Positions 4,556 to 5,248 of a stretch of 5,248 nt of DNA are shown here, piece after piece. Every line of letters starts with the position of its first letter. Position 1 is the first letter of the stretch. Origin of the DNA: Prevotellaceae bacterium UBA2718 (lineage in GTDB: Bacteria > Bacteroidota > Bacteroidia > Bacteroidales > Bacteroidaceae); assembly GCA_002353975.1 (NCBI GenBank), contig DEKQ01000156.1:827-6074 (forward strand), given 5' to 3'. The position numbers and the translations under genes were made by a program. The notes beneath the pieces are model-generated. The model had not been told where the DNA came from and made no database searches. It saw only the letters and a program-made list of their open reading frames with translations.

Positions 4556-5248
4556 TTAGTTCACGAAGAATCCGAGCAGCGCACCTGCCGCTACTGCCGA
4601 GCCTATGACACCGCCCACGTTGGGACCCATGGCGTGCATCAGCAGGAAGTTGTGACGGTCGTACTCCAGGCCGAGGTTGTTGGAGATACGTGCTGCCATT
4701 GGTACGGCGCTGACGCCGGCATTACCTATGAGCGGATTGATCTTGTTGTCCTTGCTGAGGAACAGGTTCATCACCTTGACGAAGATTACGCCTGATGCCG
4801 TTGCGATGATGAATGCCAACGCACCGAGGAAGAAGATCTTGATGGTGTCAAACGTGAGGAAGTACTGTGCCTGCGTTGAGCAGCCCACGGTAAGTCCGAG
4901 CAGTATCACTACGGCATTGTTCAGCGCACCCGTTGCGGTCTTTGCCAGACGGTCGGTCTTGCCGCTTTCCTTCAGCAGGTTGCCGAAGAAGAGCATACCG
5001 AGCAGTGGCAGGCCTGAGGGCACGATAAACGTGGTGAGCAGGAGTCCCATGATGGGGAAGAGTATCCTCTCTGTCTGGCTCACCTTTCTGCCTGGCTTCA
5101 TCTTGATGACGCGCTCTTTCTTCGTGGTGAGCAGACGCATCACTACCGGCTGCAACACCGGTACGAGGGCCATATATGAGTAAGCGCACACGGCGATAGC
5201 GCCGAGCAGCTCGGGTGAGAGCTTGCTGGTCAGGAAGATAGCCGTCGG
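4556..5248 (-). CDS. mmdB: Sodium-translocating decarboxylase beta subunit, C-terminal part (gene continues past the right edge)
   Basis: The frame is open from the right edge to a TAA at 4558-4556 and gives 230 residues, roughly the last half of an OadB/MmdB/GcdB protein (usually around 400-430). This integral membrane subunit decarboxylates carboxybiotin and pumps sodium ions out. It begins PTAIFLTSKLSPELLG, the segment that in the family directly follows a conserved Asp-Gly. Aligned with Klebsiella OadB, Tyr229 corresponds to visible residue 25, and Asn373, Gly377, Ser382 and Arg389 fall on Asn171, Gly175, Ser180 and Arg187 with exactly conserved spacing. The functional Asp203 should lie two codons beyond the edge. 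Hydrophobic segments cover about 12-39, 62-90, 112-122, 137-163 and 211-229, and the closing HAMGPNVGGVIGSAVAAG is typical. A GTG at 5191 is internal, not a start. The epimerase and mmdA downstream favour methylmalonyl-CoA over oxaloacetate or glutaconyl-CoA as substrate; sequence alone does not decide. Confidence 0.9.
   Translation of the reverse strand, partial: PTAIFLTSKLSPELLGAIAVCAYSYMALVPVLQPVVMRLLTTKKERVIKMKPGRKVSQTERILFPIMGLLLTTFIVPSGLPLLGMLFFGNLLKESGKTDRLAKTATGALNNAVVILLGLTVGCSTQAQYFLTFDTIKIFFLGALAFIIATASGVIFVKVMNLFLSKDNKINPLIGNAGVSAVPMAARISNNLGLEYDRHNFLLMHAMGPNVGGVIGSAVAAGALLGFFVN

Noticed and set aside
5189..5191. GTG as the start of a complete 211-residue beta-subunit gene
   Set aside because: The frame stays open for 19 more codons to the window edge, and those codons encode a conserved family segment (Pro-Thr-Ala-Ile-Phe), so the gene is cut by the window, not truncated.
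1..5248. Mobile element, CRISPR array, tRNA or rRNA
   Set aside because: Reading both strands I found no transposase-like protein, terminal inverted repeats, spaced repeat array, or cloverleaf-like or rRNA-like segment. The window is almost wholly filled by protein genes.

Overview
The window reads as ordinary chromosomal DNA of a Bacteroidota bacterium, most likely of the order Bacteroidales and close to Prevotella. The basis is protein resemblance and gene content: a DUF4270 lipoprotein paired with a short GT5 'glycogen/starch synthase', sodium-pump methylmalonyl-CoA decarboxylase genes with an epimerase, and the absence of clear Shine-Dalgarno sequences. This placement rests on recognition by eye, not on a search. 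All genes lie on the minus strand, so transcription runs from position 5248 towards 1.

Right-hand half (5248-2456), propionate module. It holds the C-terminal 230 residues of a sodium-translocating decarboxylase beta subunit (gene runs off the right edge), a complete methylmalonyl-CoA epimerase, and a complete carboxyltransferase (alpha) subunit. In succinate-to-propionate fermentation, methylmalonyl-CoA mutase makes (R)-methylmalonyl-CoA. The epimerase converts it to the (S) form, and the carboxyltransferase moves its carboxyl group to a biotin carrier. The membrane beta subunit then releases CO2 and exports sodium ions. The biotin carrier and the small gamma subunit are not in this window.

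Left-hand half (2412-13), a tight cluster of unknown role. A 266-residue protein matches only the N-terminal half of glycogen/starch synthases and lacks the usual nucleotide-sugar-binding and catalytic motifs. Its stop codon overlaps the start of a DUF4270 lipoprotein (ATGA overlap). Four bases after the lipoprotein comes a 38-codon, GTG-started, highly charged small gene that is easy to miss.

Gaps are short (4-75 bases), and no stretch over 300 bases lacks a gene. They hold a near-perfect 20-base direct repeat that copies the 3' end of mmdA into the leader of the GT5 gene, a 46-base G-free leader with spaced ACTAA motifs before the epimerase gene, and an AT-rich repeat-bearing spacer before mmdA. 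I saw no tRNA, rRNA, CRISPR array, insertion sequence or clear intrinsic terminator. I do not see a clearly new defence or mobile system. The least explained part is the GT5-like / DUF4270 / small-protein cluster.
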